Source: Thiohalomonas sp041685045 (GTDB lineage: Bacteria > Pseudomonadota > Gammaproteobacteria > Thiohalomonadales > Thiohalomonadaceae). From it: DNA of 64,000 nt. Position numbers and translations under genes: made by a program. Below are positions 61,361-64,000 of this stretch, one piece after another; position 1 is the first letter of the stretch, and the number at the start of each line of letters is the position of its first letter. The notes beneath the pieces are model-generated. The model was not told the DNA's origin. It did not search any database and saw only the letters and a list, made by a program, of their open reading frames with translations. The stretch is taken from the NCBI GenBank assembly GCA_041685045.1, contig JAWLGP010000010.1, forward strand, positions 62,001-126,000. Reading direction: 5' to 3'.

Positions 61361-63151
61361 ATGACCAAAGTAGGACGGCCGGCCGGCAGGGGCCGGGTGA
61401 TGACCCTGGAGTGGCTGCTGGACGAACTGGCCGCGGACGGGCTGGTGGAGCCGGAACGCGCCCGTACGCTGAAGGCGGTGAGGGCCCACGGGGACCAGGT
61501 GCCGAATCCATTGGTCGTGATTGCCCAGCACAAGTGGCCCCATCCCCAGCGACCCGGCGAACTGCTCTCTCTGGACACGTTGACGCGGTGGCTGGCGGAC
61601 AGGGTCGACCTCCCCTACTACCGCTTCGACCCGCTCAAGATCGATGTCGCCGCGGTGGTGCCGGTGATGTCCTATGCCTACGCCAGGCGCTTCAACATCC
61701 TCGCCGTGGCGGTCGGTTTCGATGAAGTCACGGTGGCGACCGCCGACCCGTTCGTGCGCGAGTGGGAGGCCGAGCTGGCGCAGATCCTCAACAAGCGGGT
61801 CGCCCGGGTGGTGGCCAACCCGGAGGAGATCGCGCGCTACCTGGTGGAGTTCTACAGTCTGTCGCGCTCGGTGCGCGGAGCCGCGGACGATAGTCATCAG
61901 TCCCGGGCGCCTGGGGTACAGAACCTGGAACAGCTCATGGAGCTGGGGCGTTCGGGCCAGTTGGACGCCGACGACCAGCACGTCGTCAACATCGTCGACT
62001 GGCTGCTGCAATACGCCTACGAGCAGCGCGCCAGCGACATCCATCTGGAGCCCCGCCGCGAACAGGGCAACGTCCGCTTTCGTATCGACGGGGTGCTGCA
62101 TCAGGTCTATCAGATCCCGCCGGCGGTCATGACCGCGGTCACCAGCCGGCTCAAGATCCTGGGGCGCATGGATGTGTCGGAAAAGCGTCGACCGCAGGAT
62201 GGGCGCGTCAAGACCCGTTCGCCGCAGGGGCGCGAAGTCGAGCTGCGCCTGTCGACCATGCCGACAGCGTTTGGGGAAAAGCTGGTTATGCGCATCTTCG
62301 ATCCGGAGGTGCTGCTGCGCGACTTCGGTGCGCTCGGCTTCAGCGCGCGGGAGCTGGCGAACTGGCAGCGGGTGATCCGTGAGCCGCACGGCATCGTCCT
62401 GGTCACCGGCCCGACCGGCTCGGGCAAGACCACCACGCTCTACACCACCCTCAAGGAGCTGGCCGAGCCCGAGGTCAACGTCTGTACGGTCGAGGACCCG
62501 ATCGAACTCATCGAGCCGGCGTTCAACCAAATGCAGGTGCAGCACAATATCGGGCTCGACTTCGCCAGCGGCGTGCGAACCCTGCTGCGGCAAGACCCGG
62601 ACATCATCATGGTCGGCGAGATCCGCGATCGGGAAACGGCGGAGATGGCCATCCAGGCGGCCCTGACCGGTCACCTGGTGTTTTCCACCCTGCACACCAA
62701 CGACGCCCCCTCGGCGATCACCCGCCTGCTGGAGATCGGCGTCGCCCCCTATCTGATCAAGGCGACCGTGCTCGGGGTTCTGGGGCAGCGGCTGGTACGT
62801 ACGCTCTGCCCCCATTGCAAGGCCCCGATCGAACTCGACGAGGACCTGTGGCAGTCGCTGACCGCTCCCTGGAAGAGCCGGCCGCCGGAAAAGGTGTTCG
62901 AACCGGTCGGCTGCCTGGAGTGCCGCCAGACCGGCTATCTCGGCCGCGTCGGCATCTACGAGATGATGCCGATGAGCGAGGCGTTGAAGCCGCACATCAC
63001 GGTGGATGCCGACGTGGCGCTGCTGCGCCGCGAGGCGATCCGGGAGGGCATGCAACCGCTACGGCTGAACGGTGCCCGCAAGACGGCGGCGGGACTGACC
63101 ACCATCGAGGAGGTTCTCAAGGTAGCCCCGCCCGAGCACGAAAGCGGTTGA
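61361..63151 (+). CDS. GspE/PilB-type secretion ATPase
   Basis: 596 residues. An N-terminal domain (about 12-165: LLSLDTLTRWLADRVDLPYYRFDPLKIDV) resembles the GspE/PilB N2 part. The ATPase (about 190-590) has QRASDIHLEPRREQGNVRFRIDG, Walker A GPTGSGKTTT, Asp box TVEDPIE, Walker B DIIMVGEIRDRETAEMAIQAALTGHLVFSTLHTND and a four-Cys zinc motif (CPHC and CLEC). Such hexamers drive type II secretion or type IV pili. No other pilus or T2SS gene is in the window. GGAGG precedes the ATG. It is divergent from the ABC gene. Confidence 0.92.
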   Translation: MTKVGRPAGRGRVMTLEWLLDELAADGLVEPERARTLKAVRAHGDQVPNPLVVIAQHKWPHPQRPGELLSLDTLTRWLADRVDLPYYRFDPLKIDVAAVVPVMSYAYARRFNILAVAVGFDEVTVATADPFVREWEAELAQILNKRVARVVANPEEIARYLVEFYSLSRSVRGAADDSHQSRAPGVQNLEQLMELGRSGQLDADDQHVVNIVDWLLQYAYEQRASDIHLEPRREQGNVRFRIDGVLHQVYQIPPAVMTAVTSRLKILGRMDVSEKRRPQDGRVKTRSPQGREVELRLSTMPTAFGEKLVMRIFDPEVLLRDFGALGFSARELANWQRVIREPHGIVLVTGPTGSGKTTTLYTTLKELAEPEVNVCTVEDPIELIEPAFNQMQVQHNIGLDFASGVRTLLRQDPDIIMVGEIRDRETAEMAIQAALTGHLVFSTLHTNDAPSAITRLLEIGVAPYLIKATVLGVLGQRLVRTLCPHCKAPIELDEDLWQSLTAPWKSRPPEKVFEPVGCLECRQTGYLGRVGIYEMMPMSEALKPHITVDADVALLRREAIREGMQPLRLNGARKTAAGLTTIEEVLKVAPPEHESG

Positions 63152-63215
63152 GTGGCGCCCGGGAGGCGGGCGCAGTCGCCGCCGCGGCCTTTTCAGGTGA
63201 AGCGGAAAACTTGCG

Positions 63216-63533
63216 CTACTCCGCCCTGCGGGCGTCCGCGGCACCGCCGGGCGAAGCCGCTGCGTCGGGGCGGCCTGGCAGTTCGAAACGGTACTTCAAA
63301 ATCACCACCGCCAGTGCCAGCACCAGCGTCACCCCGTTGGCCAGCACAATCGGCAGCGACCCCAGCGCCAGTCCGTAGAGCAGCCACAGCAGCACCCCGG
63401 TGCTGAACAGCAGGAACATGCCATACGAGATATCCGCGGCCGAGCGCGAGCGCCACGTCTTCATCACCTGGGGCACGAAAGCCAGGGTGGTCAGGCTGCC
63501 GGCGGCGAGCCCCAGAACATCGATCCCTTCCAT
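63216..63533 (-). CDS. SemiSWEET family sugar transporter
   Basis: 105 residues with three membrane helices: DVLGLAAGSLTTLAFVPQVMKTWRSRSAADISYGMFLLFSTGVLLWLLYGLALGSLPIVLANGVTLVLALAVVILKYRF. The PQ-loop FVPQVMKTW and SAADIS define the SemiSWEET/MtN3 family, which works as a dimer for sugars. ATG 63533 (MEGIDVLG) is the family-like start. The Pro/Ala-rich tail ends DARRAE. Confidence 0.92.
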   Translation of the reverse strand: MEGIDVLGLAAGSLTTLAFVPQVMKTWRSRSAADISYGMFLLFSTGVLLWLLYGLALGSLPIVLANGVTLVLALAVVILKYRFELPGRPDAAASPGGAADARRAE

Positions 63534-63630
63534 CTGCGCAGGCCCGGTTGCGGATAAATTCGGCGCGATCATAGCCCAGGCCGCGGGCACCGACGAGCGT
63601 CCGCGCGGGGAAACCGTTATGATCGCGGCC

Positions 63631-64000
63631 ATGACCAACCGAATTACAGGGGCGTCGATTCCGAAGCCGCCCGCAACCTGCCGTCGTTTCCGGAGCCGTT
63701 TCTCCAACGCCTGACCGCATGGCTCCCCGCCGAGCGGGTCGAAGCCGCTTTGTTCGCCCTGTCCCGCGAGCGCGACTGCGGCGTGCGCCTCAACCGGCTG
63801 CTCGCCGACGACGATTCACCGATCGCGCGACTGCGTGCCGAAGGGGTAAATGCCGAACCGGTACCGTGGCTGGACGCCTGGCGGGTGCCGGCCCACGAGC
63901 GGTCAAGCCTGACCACGGCGGCGGCGGTGGTCGACGGTTCGCTCTACGTGCAGAACCTCTCCAGCATGATCCCGCCGCGGCTGTTGACTCCGGCCCCTGG
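63631..64000 (+). CDS. RsmB/RsmF-type rRNA cytosine methyltransferase, N-terminal part
   Basis: The gene runs off the window end. The coding frame (codons starting at multiples of 3, e.g. 63942) gives LPSFPEPFLQRLTAWLPAER, VRLNRLLAD, LRAEGVNAEPVPWLDAWRVP and LYVQNLSSMIPPRLLTPAP, the N-terminal RNA-binding part of RsmB/RsmF-type m5C methyltransferases. No ATG, GTG or TTG lies in this frame before the first conserved residues. The nearest ATG (63631, MTNRITGAS) is in another frame and stops at 63714. A one-base difference near 63640 would join ATG 63631 to the coding frame. SAM motifs lie beyond the window. Confidence 0.7.

Overview
The window is a high-GC stretch of a gammaproteobacterial chromosome. 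MutH, DUF1820, an Mla-type lipid carrier, LpxL and heptosyltransferase-like enzymes, GSA-pathway heme synthesis (HemL) and several c-di-GMP enzymes all fit that class. The density of small interspersed repeats and redox or energy-linked proteins (NnrS, a c-type cytochrome, a heme-binding sensor kinase) recalls Chromatiales/Ectothiorhodospiraceae-like sulfur bacteria. That finer placement is inference. No phage, insertion sequence, CRISPR array, rRNA or tRNA gene was recognised.

Layout: 1-3911 holds the end of GlgE and a TreS-maltokinase fusion (trehalose to maltose to maltose-1-phosphate to alpha-glucan). 3994-11000 holds small membrane and lipid genes: an SPW protein, a PmtA-like methyltransferase, an OmpA protein, an ABC-F ATPase, and overlapping genes for cyclopropane synthase and a geranylgeranyl-reductase-like flavoprotein. 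11178-13206 holds small stress-type genes (cupin, MsrB, short membrane and lipoproteins). 13466-19961 is a complete proteobacterial dedicated sortase (Pds) locus: OmpA-like PdsO, response regulator, histidine kinase, VIT/VWA target and class GN sortase. An (alpha/alpha)6 glycosidase gene is translationally coupled to its end. 21472-27573 holds transketolase, a DUF2007 protein, dodecin, NnrS, a dienelactone-hydrolase-like protein, a six-EF-hand protein and an MgtC-like protein. 27965-29840 encodes an uncharacterised MotA/MotB-like pair, followed by about nine copies of a 90-bp tandem repeat.

30705-43521 is housekeeping: DUF1820, MutH, RutE, MlaC, a DMT exporter with an attenuator-like leader, a GGDEF protein, a cytochrome, a glyoxalase-II-like hydrolase, HemL, ThiE, ThiD, a class II aldolase, a siderophore porin behind a likely Fur box, and TspO. 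43594-51620 holds a large Lhr-type helicase, an HD-GYP response regulator and its probable partner, a heme-binding (CxxCH) sensor kinase. 51772-63533 holds a flavoprotein, a TauE exporter, LpxL and GT9 enzymes, a GGDEF-EAL protein, a CZB zinc-binding protein, an ABC exporter, an orphan GspE/PilB-type ATPase and a SemiSWEET. The window ends inside an RsmB/RsmF-type RNA methyltransferase whose 5' end looks frame-disrupted.

Repeats are a major theme: five loci of a CAGGATTAACAGGAT element (four as inverted pairs bracketing 60-160 bp), a 90-bp tandem array plus a solo copy at 39478, a 102-bp MITE-like element with perfect 25-bp terminal inverted repeats, and a 7-bp microsatellite just upstream of the helicase gene.
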